Below, one piece after another: positions 9,273 through 18,275 of a stretch of DNA of 64,000 nt. Position 1 is the stretch's first letter. Each line of letters starts with the position of its first letter. Under the pieces are notes generated by a model that did no database searches, was not told the DNA's origin, and saw only the letters and a list, made by a program, of their open reading frames with translations. The position numbers and the translations under genes were made by a program. Source of the stretch: Drosophila persimilis (Eukaryota; Arthropoda; Insecta; Diptera; Drosophilidae); the NCBI RefSeq assembly GCF_003286085.1, contig NW_020825381.1, positions 1-64,000 of the forward strand, given 5' to 3'.

Positions 9273-11437
9273 GTTATGATGGCGAGGTTCACGGTGATAG
9301 GGTTAGTCGAGTCTGACCTTCAAAAAGGGTTGCGTTGTCGACCGGCCGCGGCATCGGCTAACGGGGCGAGTTGATAATTCGTTGGGGGGTGAGGTGCGAG
9401 TTGGTCTACTTTGACCCGCCCATGTCCTTCGGGGCCGTGGGGTCATTCGCTCTGATTGGGCATTTCTGATTTGGCTCGCGTCGATCGTGTTATATTTGTA
9501 TCGCCGCCGGGTCCTTCTCGGTCGGGGCTTATATGTGTTGTCCTTGTATCGTTGCTGGGTCTGGCGTGGTCGAGGTTTAGAAGCGTTGTCCTTGTATTGC
9601 GGCTGGGTCTGGCGTGGTCGGGGCTTAGAAGCGTTTTCCAGATGTTGCTGCTGGTTCTGGCGTGGTCGAGGCTTCGATGCGTTGTCCTTGTATTGCTGCT
9701 GAGTCTAGCGTGGTCGAAACTTAGAAACGTTGTCCTGATGTTACTGCTGGTTCTGGCGTGGTCGTGGCTTAGCTCCGTTGTCTTGGTATGGATACTCTGG
9801 GTGGTTTTCGAGGCAGACGGACTGGCCCTGGGTGCGTCCAGCGGTGTCGCAGTCGTCTCCGTCGAATCCTCGTTGCTCTGGGTGTTCTTCGAGGCGGACG
9901 GATTGGCCCTGGGTGTGTCCAGCGGTGTAGCAGTCGTCTCCGTCGAATCTTCGTTGCTCTGGGTGTTCTTCGAGGCGGACGGACTGGCCCTGTGTGCGGT
10001 GTCGCAGTCGTCTCCGTCGAATCTTCGTTGATGGTTCTGCCGTGGTCGTATCGAATCGTGGGTTGGGTTCGGGTGGCGTTGCTTGGTCTGGCGTGGTTGA
10101 GATTCTGGTGCGTTGTCATGGTTACGTTGATGGGTCTGTCGTGTTCGAGATTCCGGTGCGTTGTCACTGGTACATTGCTGGGTCTGGCGTGGTTGGGATT
10201 CGGGTGCGTTATCACTGGTACGTTGCTGGGTCTGTCGTGGTTGGGTTTCTGGTGCGTTGTCTTCGTCCGGTGGGTCGCTGTTGGATTGGTCGAGTGGCTA
10301 GGAGCAGCGGATGGAGTCGCGGGACTTTCGTCACTAAAATTAACCATGCGGGGCCGAGTCGAGGATGATGTGGGGATCGGGTTGGTTTCATGCTGTGGGG
10401 TGGATAATCCGGGTCCTTGGTATGATGGCGTTCTGGCAGTCATTAGCTGGGTGGGTTTGTTCGCGGTCCCGAGTTGTCTCGTACGCTACTATCAATTGGG
10501 TCAGTTCTCGCTACGTCTCGAACTCATGTCTACGGGTGAACAGTTGGTATTCCGGCCGAAGGTTCTCGTAGATCCTGTCCAGCTCCCTGTCTGGAGTATA
10601 CTGAGCTCGTTGCATCATGAGTCGGAGGTCGATCAAGTAGTCCTGAAAGGCTTCTCGGGGTTGTTGGTGACGGGAGCGGATCGTATCTTCCAAGCGCTGA
10701 AAGTATCGCGGGGGTAGGAAGAAATCCAAGAACTCCTTCCGGTCCATGGCTTGCCTTGCCATTCAGTAGCCCGGAGATGGCTCGCGGCAGTTGTGCTGAG
10801 TCGACCCTTTCTTCCAAGCGTTCGATGAAAGCCAGCGCATCCGAGTGTCCGTCGAACTTCAGACCCCAATTGCGCAGCTTATCGGCCAGGGCGGCGAAGG
10901 AGATTTCTTCCCTTCCGGGTCGCGATGTTTCGCCTTCCTCGGGGGAGCGGTGCTGGTGGTGATTGTCACCATGTCACCATGTCGCCGGTCAGTCGTGGTT
11001 TCAAGCCGGTCAGAGTCGCCGTGAGCTGCGCGCGGGAACTCGGGAATTATTATGAATAGAGGCTTTTCCGCACAGATCCCTTCCTTCCGCTCTCGCTGAC
11101 TCGGTCCCGGCGTCGGGGACGTGTTCCTCGGGCTTCTCGGGCTGGGCGCGCTGTCGAAGACCATTCCGAGCACTTTGATCCGTTTTTCGATCGCAGTCGG
11201 ATGCTCACCGCGCGAGATAAAGGCCGAGATCCGGCTTCGCAGTTCGTCCACTGTCCCGGTTTCACCGAGGCCGAATTCGGCGGCGATGGGCTGCAATTCG
11301 TCCTTGCGCCGATACGAAATCCACTGTACCCCCATGTCGAAGCACGGTGGTCGAACTGGCACTTCGAGGTCTTTCGCGTTTCCGACGGTAGTATCAAGTA
11401 TTGACCCTCCGGTAGAGTCTTTTCTTAGGTAACGCAC
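9273..11437 (-). pseudogene. Gag of the Osvaldo-like element with internal peptide repeats, frameshifted
   Basis: The N-terminal part reads from about 11437 (GVQWISYRRKDELQPIAAEF... and a helix-rich segment to about 11100). A capsid-like block lies at 10511-10762 (DTIRSRHQQPREAFQDYLI, ELDRIYENLRPEYQLFTRR), typical of retrotransposon Gag. Frame changes separate the two. The C-terminal half is made of repeats: 16-residue units of the type DNAPETQPRQTQQRT (about 10060-10265), three 27-residue units with RFDGDDCDTA (9805-10030), then 16-residue units NASKPRPRQTQPQYKD (about 9500-9790). These replace or follow the usual zinc knuckle, of which I see no clear copy. A 7-nt deletion in one of the 81-bp units breaks the frame. 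Confidence 0.7.
9490..10265 (-). repeat. 48-bp and 81-bp in-frame tandem repeats inside gag
   Basis: The outer blocks have a 48-bp period (16 codons) and the middle block an 81-bp period (27 codons, three units starting near 9805, 9886 and 9967 on the plus strand). The periods are multiples of three, so copy-number change would keep the frame. In the third unit CCTGTGTGCGGTGTCGCAG is 7 nt shorter than its partners. Confidence 0.8.
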
Positions 11438-12228
11438 TGAATACCGGAGTCCTTGGGGCTAGTCACGGAAGCACGGCGTATGCACGGTTAACGCGGTTGT
11501 CCAGTGGAGGCGTCCTTGGCGTCCTTGCTGCTTGAGGTCCTGGTCGATAGTCCTTGCTATCGTTGTTCTTGGAATTGTCCTGACTGTTGATCCTTGCTAG
11601 GCTGGTCGATAGTCCTTGCTATCGTTGTCCTTGGAATTGTCCTTGTGGTCCTGGTCGTGCTGGGTTCATTGATTTAAGCTTTAGATCTCGTCCCGTGTTG
11701 ATGGCTGAACGCTGACTGATCACTTTGAAGGCCGGGCGTTTACTCTCCGCTATCGTTTTGTAGGCCGGGCGTTGAATGATCGCGCTGAAGAACGTTTATT
11801 GAATGAGGGCCGGGCATTGACTATCTTCTTCTGGGTCTGGGTACGAAATATATAGCCGGGCTGGTTGGTCTTTGGGAGGATTCCGACGCTCGCTCGGCCT
11901 CTACCGCTCTCGACGCGCTGCTCGTCGCGTACGTGTCGCTCTCTCTCTAGCAATTTCTGCCCAGCTTCGGCTCGGTTCCCTTTCTCTGCCGTCTTGCCGC
12001 GGCGCTCTCCTCCTCGTGTGGGCGCAGCTGCCTCGTGTTGACGCTTTGGCTAGGGAAGCCAGCCTCGGCTGTACGTGAATAATGGTTTTACAGAGATATG
12101 CAGCTATTCTTGGTCGAATGATTCCGACTGACCGTGCTTGCGCATGGTACAGTCCCGATTCCCCCTGCTACTTGTTTTTATGATCGACTGTTCCACTTAG
12201 CGCCCCAAAACATAACGGAATCCCGGCT
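11438..12228 (-). other. Leader of the Osvaldo-like element
   Basis: No convincing gene was found. A direct repeat of about 60 bp (TCCTTGCTATCGTTGTTCTTGGAATTG-type) occurs twice at about 11545-11640, and a shorter repeat of GGCCGGGCGTT occurs three times at about 11730-11815. Short ORFs here look like chance. The stretch separates the primer site from gag. Confidence 0.55.
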
Positions 12229-12245
12229 TCCCTGCTCGGGCGCCA
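12229..12245 (-). other. Primer-binding site for tRNA-Lys (UUU type)
   Basis: The minus strand reads TGGCGCCCGAGCAGGGA directly after the LTR end CCTTACA. It matches the complement of the 3' end of the tRNA-Lys3 type with one difference, as I recall the tRNA. The same class of primer is used by Osvaldo and by lentiviruses. Confidence 0.7.
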
Positions 12246-12247
12246 TC

Positions 12248-14140
12248 TGTAAGGAAGCGATCCTGGGCTGGGGTACATATCTCAGTCTACTCCAGGGTCG
12301 AAATTACAGTAATATTTATAATTTGCCGGGACTCCGTATTTCGGATCGACGATGGGGGACGGGGCAGCAGTCCCGCGGACGGGAGCGATCGTAGCGTGGG
12401 ACGTGGCAGTCGGTTTCACCGAGAGCACTGCGATTATCGCCGAATAGCGCCTTCAGGGCCCCACCGAACTCAGAATCAATACGATAATACCGACAGGTGT
12501 CGCCGAGAGTACCTAGGCTATCGCCGGACCGTACTTACGGGACCCTGTCGGCCTAAGAATTAATACGACGCGGAAAGGGGAACTTTGCTATGCGGAAATA
12601 CCGACAAGTATCGCCGGGAGTACCTAGGCTATCGCCGGACGGTACTTACGGGACCCTGTCGGCCTAAGAATTACTACGACGTGGAAAGGGGAAGAATTAC
12701 TACGAGGGTCAGGGATATCGACAAGCATCACCGAGAGTGCCTAGGCAATCGCCGGATAGCACCCACGGGACACTATCGGGCTAAACATTACTGCGAAAGT
12801 CTTTATCATACAGGGCAGGTATCGCCGAGAGGGCTTCGGAACCCAGGGAACTACGGGGATCAGGCGAGACAGCAACAGGCGTCACCGGGGGCGCTTAGAC
12901 GATCGTCGGATAGAGGCCTCGGGACCCTACGGGGTCACAAACTACCGGAATCATGCGGAAGGAACGCCAACAGGTGTCACCGAGAACGCCTAGGCAATCG
13001 CCGGACAGCGGCCTCAGGATCCTGTCGGGCTACGAACTACTGGATGGAATCACGCAGACTCGTGTAAGACGCGGGAGGAAGGGCAGAGAAGATGAAGCCC
13101 CGGGCCTCCAGGTTCCCTAGTGTATAGATTGTTGGTGGTCGGGCTATGTTTCTGTTATATTCGTTACATTTCACTTTATTCTTTCTTGGTTCCCTACTCA
13201 TCGCACCCCTCAGCAGCCCGTATACACGTCTAGAGACTAGCTTACCCCTGAACTCCCACGCTTGTACTCGTCGAAAGCGTCCTCTTCCCCGTGGGTGCAG
13301 CGTAGATGCAGGATCTCCTCTCCGTAAGTGTAGTATCGATGCAGGGTCTTCTCCCCGTAAGCGCAGCGTCGATGCAGGAGCTTCCCCGTGTCACTGATAG
13401 CGTTGGCGTGGATCCGGGCCGCCACGTGTTTTACTTTTTCCAAGCCACTCGAATTTTTCCGCGAACACGTCCGACTCCTACGACTGCTCCCAATCGAATC
13501 TTTTTTCCACGTTTTTTCCTCCAGCCTCAGAACTCTCCCGATCCAGCGTCAGCGTGGGCAGTCAGCGTCGTCATTCTCACGGCGGCAGAGGGATGGCGCC
13601 GTCGTTCGGCGCCTACGCTGCGCCGGTGACTTTTGTCTCTCTTTTCGCTGCTGGCGCGTCGTTACTCGGTTTTGGTTTTCCGCGTTTCTCTTCCGCCGTT
13701 GCTGTTGTGGGCTTACCGTTTCGGCGCTTCGTTGCTGCGTCGACGCTGGCGGCTTATCTTTTCGGCGCTTCTCGTCTCCGGCCGTCGCTGAATTGATGCT
13801 GTTGGCTACCGTTTCGGCTCTTGGTGTATTCCTCTCTATCTTTGGCTTCCGCTGCTTTGTTGTCGTTGGGTTTTGCTTCTTGGTGTATTCCTCACCGTCT
13901 TTGGCTGCTGCTGCGTCGTTGTAGTTGGGTTTCTGCTTTCTCGGTGTATTCCTCGCTGTTGCTGCGTCGATGCCGTTGGTTTTCGGTCCTTGGTGTATTC
14001 CTCTCTCGTTTTGGCTGCTGCTGCGTCGTTGTTGTTGGGTTTTGGTTCTCGGTGTTTCCCTCGCCATCCTTTGGCAGTTGCTGCGTCGTTGTTGTTGGGT
14101 TTGGTTCTGAAAAGCCAGTGGCGTCCGCCGTGATCGCGAT
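12248..14140 (-). repeat. 5' LTR of the Osvaldo-like element
   Basis: Its inner edge is set by the primer site (minus strand ends ...CCTTACA). The outer edge is approximate and is where similarity to the other LTR ends near TCGCGATC. It contains the minisatellite (about 12480-13020), a unique block at about 13060-13390 and the about 57-bp repeats (about 13830-14110). A 226-codon minus-strand frame (13549-14229) runs through the repeats and out into the flanking sequence. Confidence 0.7.
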
Positions 14141-14149
14141 GTGGGTGGA

Positions 14150-14912
14150 GCGTACGCTCCCTCACAGCGCCTATATGAGGCCTTCCAATCAAAGAACCGG
14201 CATAATATAGTGGCCACGGGCCGTGCCACCCACTACCCATATGGTGGACGCAGGACTCTATCTGCAATAGATTTTGGCATAACGAGCGGCTTACAAAACG
14301 GGGAGCCGTGATCTCAAAAACGACAGAGTTAACTTCTGACCATTTAGCAATTAAAATTGCATTAACCACTAGACGCCATGAACAAATAATAAACCCACCC
14401 ATGCCACTAATGCCTAGAGGTGCTGACGTAAAGAAATTCCAAAATCATCTAAACCAAAATATACACTTAAATACAGAAATAAAATCTGGCTTGGACATTG
14501 ATGATGCGGTGGCCATAATCACCAGGAATATATATGACGCAGCTGCCAAGGCAACGGAACAAACATCAAAACCAAAAGACATGCGATTCCAATGTTGGAC
14601 ACTAAAACTTGACAAAGTGACTATGGAAATGCTTGACAAAAAGAAAGAGGCGAGACGAGTATATCTAATACTAAGGACAACTGAAGCAAAGAGACACTAC
14701 AATATGCTCACAAATAAGCTGAGAAAGGCGATCAAAAACTGTAAGGAGAACCAATTCAATAGACAGCTAGAGGCAATAAGCGTAATAAAGCAAATATACC
14801 CAACAATGGAAAAGGCTGAAGCTTTCAAAAAACATCTAGAAGAGCGCCATAGGATACCGCAAACGCATAACGAGGCAGAAAATAATTCAATAATAGACGA
14901 ACTGCAGAAGCA
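14150..14912 (+). pseudogene. Non-LTR retrotransposon ORF2 fragment (end of endonuclease and linker)
   Basis: A frame at about 14162-14290 reads VATGRATHYPYGGRRT and IDFGI, like the C-terminal part of an apurinic-type endonuclease. After a frame break it continues from 14308 with LTSDHLAI, the conserved SDHLP-type motif near the endonuclease end. About 170 residues of the charged linker that precedes the reverse transcriptase follow. The reading frame stays open until mini-me copy 3 begins at 14913. No RT motif is reached. The clade is probably Jockey/TART-like, which is inferred from style only. Confidence 0.65.
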
Positions 14913-15472
14913 ACGAGGGGGAACGTTGTGAGTTGCTGCGGAGACCGCAACTCTACATTTATACCCGATACTTAGTCAGTATGGGTCTCCTCCGGCAGAC
15001 GCCGCTAATTTTAAACGACACGACAAAGAGTGCGTGCGAGAGAGACAGAAAATCAGTCTGAACGTGACGTCGGGCGCTGCGTAGCCACTGCAAATTGATT
15101 TCTTGCTTTTGGCTACAAAAATGATCCGATCTGATTCAGATTCAGCGATCTGATAGATATGGTTATTTTCTTTAATTGTGTGTTTTTAGTTTTCTCGAAT
15201 GTGCAATATTGTGGATGCAACAGACTTTCGTCCTTTGTGGGGGCGGAAGGGGGTGGGGCGAAATTTCGAGATATGCGTTTTATAGTGAGATCTAACAGGA
15301 GTGCGGATACTAAATTTGGTTACTCTAGCCTTAATAGTCTCTGAGATTTGTGGATACCCCAGATTTTCATCCTTTGCAGGGGCGGAAGGGGGTGTGCCGA
15401 AATTTGGACACAAAACAGTCAAGGTCCGATATCACAGGAGTGTGGATACCAAGAAGATGGATACTCTAGAAG
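14913..15472 (+). mobile_element. mini-me-like repeat, copy 3 (3' truncated)
   Basis: It starts with the same ACGAGGGGGAACGTTGTGAG and holds the first two internal repeats. It breaks down after 15450 (GGATACCAAGAAGATGG) into an (AT) run, so the (GACR)n, core and terminal hairpin are absent. Confidence 0.8.
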
Positions 15473-15496
15473 ATATATATATATATATATATATAT
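15473..15496. repeat. (AT)12 microsatellite at an LTR insertion point
   Basis: This is a pure AT run directly abutting the AGTGACAT start of the errantivirus LTR. 17.6/297-type elements prefer ATAT-like targets. Confidence 0.85.
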
Positions 15497-16121
15497 AGTG
15501 ACATATCTATAGTCGATGCTCCGCATACCCTTGTCTATGTCTATTACCCTGCATCCACAATACTATAAACAATCCGACACTACTATAAACAATCCGACAC
15601 TCTCAGCTTCGAAACCCCATAAACAATCTCACGCTCGAAATGGACCACGCGTAACCGATTGCAGGCAATGTAAACAAACACCCTAAGCTAGAAGTGGAAC
15701 ATAAAACAATAGATGCCGCATTAGAATCCAGCCGCACTAAAATCCAGCCGCACTAGAATCACGCCACTCTTCAGAGATCAATTACTAATCGATTCTCAAG
15801 AACCACGCCATCGTAGCTGACCAATCAGAGGCCCTATTCTCAGCCACCCCCAAGTAATGCAACACCGATCATACGCAGCGGAAGTCTTTCATCAAAAGCC
15901 GCCTTTCCCACATATCGATCGAGTCACGTACTCCATCTCCGAAGCCGAAGTCGAAGCCAACGCCTCCGAATCCAAATCCGAATCCCAAGCCGAGCATCAT
16001 GATATAAATAGTCCACATTTGGGAAGGCAAATCAGTTCTGTTCAAGACAAACGTCAATCGCGACACCGTTGGAGAATTCAACAAAAGTTAATTCCATTCA
16101 AGACACCGGACATCAGTCATC
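15497..16121 (+). repeat. 5' LTR of the 17.6/297-like errantivirus
   Basis: Its start AGTGACATATCTATAG equals that of the right LTR at 27387, and similarity continues to ...CATCAGTCATC at 16121. It has about 85 bp (near 15580-15665) that the right LTR lacks. No primer site (TGGCGC...) is visible after it, so the true 3' edge or the primer site may be lost. Confidence 0.75.
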
Positions 16122-16295
16122 AGTAGTGACAGTTACAGTGCGTAATAACCTACAGTGATCAGAGAATAAGTAACGCTAATACTAAAGAGATCCGCCAAAG
16201 AATCTACACACGATTCAAACTCAATTAATATTAGAAAAAACCAATAATTAAAAAGAAATCAACATGCCGCTATCAGAAATACACCTGAACCAAGC
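16122..16295 (+). pseudogene. Errantivirus leader and first 10 codons of gag
   Basis: After a 142-base leader an ATG at 16264-16266 opens MPLSEIHLNQ. The frame is cut at 16295 by BEL1 and resumes after the duplicated CAAGC at 22731-22735. Confidence 0.8.
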
Positions 16296-16771
16296 TGTTC
16301 GGGCGAAGCCCGAGTGTAAATTTTATACCATTGTTTTATTGCCTATCAATTCACTTTCTTTTCTATTTTGGTCATTATACTAAACTAACGTAACGTAAGC
16401 GTAGCTTTATCTATGCTCGCTCAGCAACATGCTCTCATTTAATCATCTATTCTTATCTATGCTCGCTCTTGTTATCTTTTCTTTCCTATGCCGTCGCTAA
16501 GCCGTCAGCAGCTGCGCCTGCTCAAGCAGTTACCGCTTGATATAGTTGGAGAACAGACCCTTTTTGTCCCCAATCTATTACTTTGGCTCGAGATCGGCTC
16601 GCTTGCCTCATCCAAGTGTGTCACTCTAATACTATTGTAAAAGGCTCTGGCATCTTCGGCCACCCTCAACACACAAAATACCTATAATAAAATTTATAAC
16701 GTTTTCGGAAATTAATAATTTGTGAAATTATTGAACAATCATAGTCAGCGAAAAAGCTCGTTGTCTCAACA
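16296..16771 (+). repeat. 5' LTR of BEL1 (476 bp)
   Basis: It runs from TGTTCGGGC to CTCAACA. The first 20 bases form a hairpin (CGGGC-GAA-GCCCG). Confidence 0.95.
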
Positions 16772-16772
16772 T

Positions 16773-16790
16773 TTGGTGACCCCGACGTGA
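16773..16790 (+). other. BEL1 primer-binding site
   Basis: TTGGTGACCCCGACGTGA follows the LTR after one base. It is a TGG-starting primer site of the kind seen in BEL/Pao elements. I did not assign the tRNA. Confidence 0.7.
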
Positions 16791-17028
16791 TCGTCAGTAA
16801 CAATTTGGAAATAAACAATTATAAACAGTGAAAATTATCCGCTAAACATAACTGTTCGAACGCGAAGCGGTTAGTTCCCATTTCGTCGCGCGCTTGCTTA
16901 CAAGCACTAATACAGCTACGTGCATTAGCGGCTTCGGGTTCGCTGCACTTGCGCTTGCATACCAAAAAAAATCAAACGGTTGGTTCTTCGATTCTTCTTT
17001 GTGCTTTGCTCGCTGCTGCCTGTCGAAA

Positions 17029-18275
17029 ATGGATGAGTCTAATGACGTGCCGGAAAACAGGGTGTCTTTTTACAAACTAAAGGCACTCTCAATATACAAC
17101 AAAGCCGTTTCACTTCGAGAGACGATATTGAATGATGAAAACAACCCAATCAGTGAAGATGCGCTAAGTGTTCATTTAAAATTCTTGGAAAAAATATCCG
17201 ACTCATTTAATGTTACTCATTCTAATTTAGAAGAGCTTGATGTAAGCGAAATTGGCAGCGACTTAAGCAACAATTTTGAGGATTTGGCGATGGAAATCGA
17301 AGTTCGTATTCGCTCAGCACTCCGCAGGACTACCCAGAACATGCCGCATCACTCAACGATACGACCCGAGCTCAACGTTACTGCCTCCGGAAATGTACGG
17401 TCACGATATCATATTCCTGACATTAAACTTCCCACTTTCCGTGGAGGTTATACTGAGTGGGCAGACTTTTACTCGATGTTTAGCACAGTAATAGATCAGG
17501 AGCCCTTTCTATCAAAGATTGAGAAGTTCCAGCACCTGCGCTCATGTTTGGATGGACCTGCCCTGGAGGCTGTTCGCTCTTTGGAAGTATCGGAGAGCAA
17601 TTATGATATTGCATTGGACATTTTAAACAATCGTTTCAATAATAAACGTTTAATCTTTCAGGCACACGTCGCTGAGATTCTGAGGCATGAGAAGGTTGAA
17701 GATGGGTCAACTACAAAGCTACGTACTTTATCGGACAAGCTTCATTCTCACATGAGAGCGCTTAGATCGATGGGTACCATGGAGGAAATAGCTGGATGCA
17801 TCATCGTTCACTCCACATACAAGTATCTCGACTCTGATACCAGGACCAAATGGGAGGAGCTGTCGCCCCCTAACGTCATACCAACATGGGACCATTTTTC
17901 GGCTTTTTTGGAGAGGAGATGTCAAGCCATGGAGACCATGGATCAAGCTATGTTGATTCAAATCCATAGCAGTCAGGTTGGAAAACATAAACGAATCACT
18001 CATTCAAAACACAGTCTTGTTGCTACAAATACAATCGTATTGGAATGCGTGTTCTGTGATAATAAAGGGCATAACATTTACAGCTGCACTCGCTTTGGAA
18101 ACCTTTCGCCATCTTTGCGTCTTAGAGAGGCAAGGAAGCTTAGAGTTTGCTTCAACTGTTTGAAGAAGGGACATCGGAATACCTCCTGCAGTTCAGGCTC
18201 TTGTCGCACATGCGGTGAAAAGCATCATACCCTTTTACATATCAACAATCCGCTGCCTACGTTACCGGACCTGCA
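17029..18275 (+). CDS. BEL1 Gag domain (frame breaks before protease)
   Basis: I start it at ATG 17029 (MDESNDVPENRV), not at the longer upstream frame, because the upstream residues are leader-like. Residues about 125-330 form the BEL-type Gag core (LPTFRGGYTEWADFYSMF, FNNKRLIFQAHVAEIL, WEELSPPNVIPTWDHF). Three zinc knuckles follow: CVFCDNKGHNIYSC, CFNCLKKGHRNTSC and CRTCGEKHHTLLH. In intact elements this continues without a stop into protease. Here the frame shifts by one base between about 18245 and 18290, and the Gag frame then meets TAG at 18388. No standard -1 slippery heptamer is seen there, so I treat it as a deletion. Confidence 0.85.

Larger units (their letters stand above)
4711..14140 (-). 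mobile_element. Osvaldo/Ulysses-like Ty3/gypsy LTR retrotransposon, decayed
   Basis: On the minus strand the order is 5' LTR (about 12248-14140), primer site, leader, gag, pol, a small ORF in env position, a polypurine tract and the 3' LTR (about 4711-6287). The LTRs share the sequence beginning GGGACTCCGTATTTCGG, a set of about 90-110 bp minisatellite units and a repeated block of about 57 bp. The tRNA-Lys3-type primer site and very long repeat-bearing LTRs recall Osvaldo and Ulysses of Drosophila, from memory of those elements. All ORFs are broken. The 3' LTR has lost its last 80 or so bases where it meets mini-me copy 2, so no target duplication can be read. Confidence 0.75.

Noticed and set aside
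12229-12245. A tRNA gene at the Lys-type sequence
   Set aside because: Only the 3'-end complement is present, in a retroelement primer-site position.
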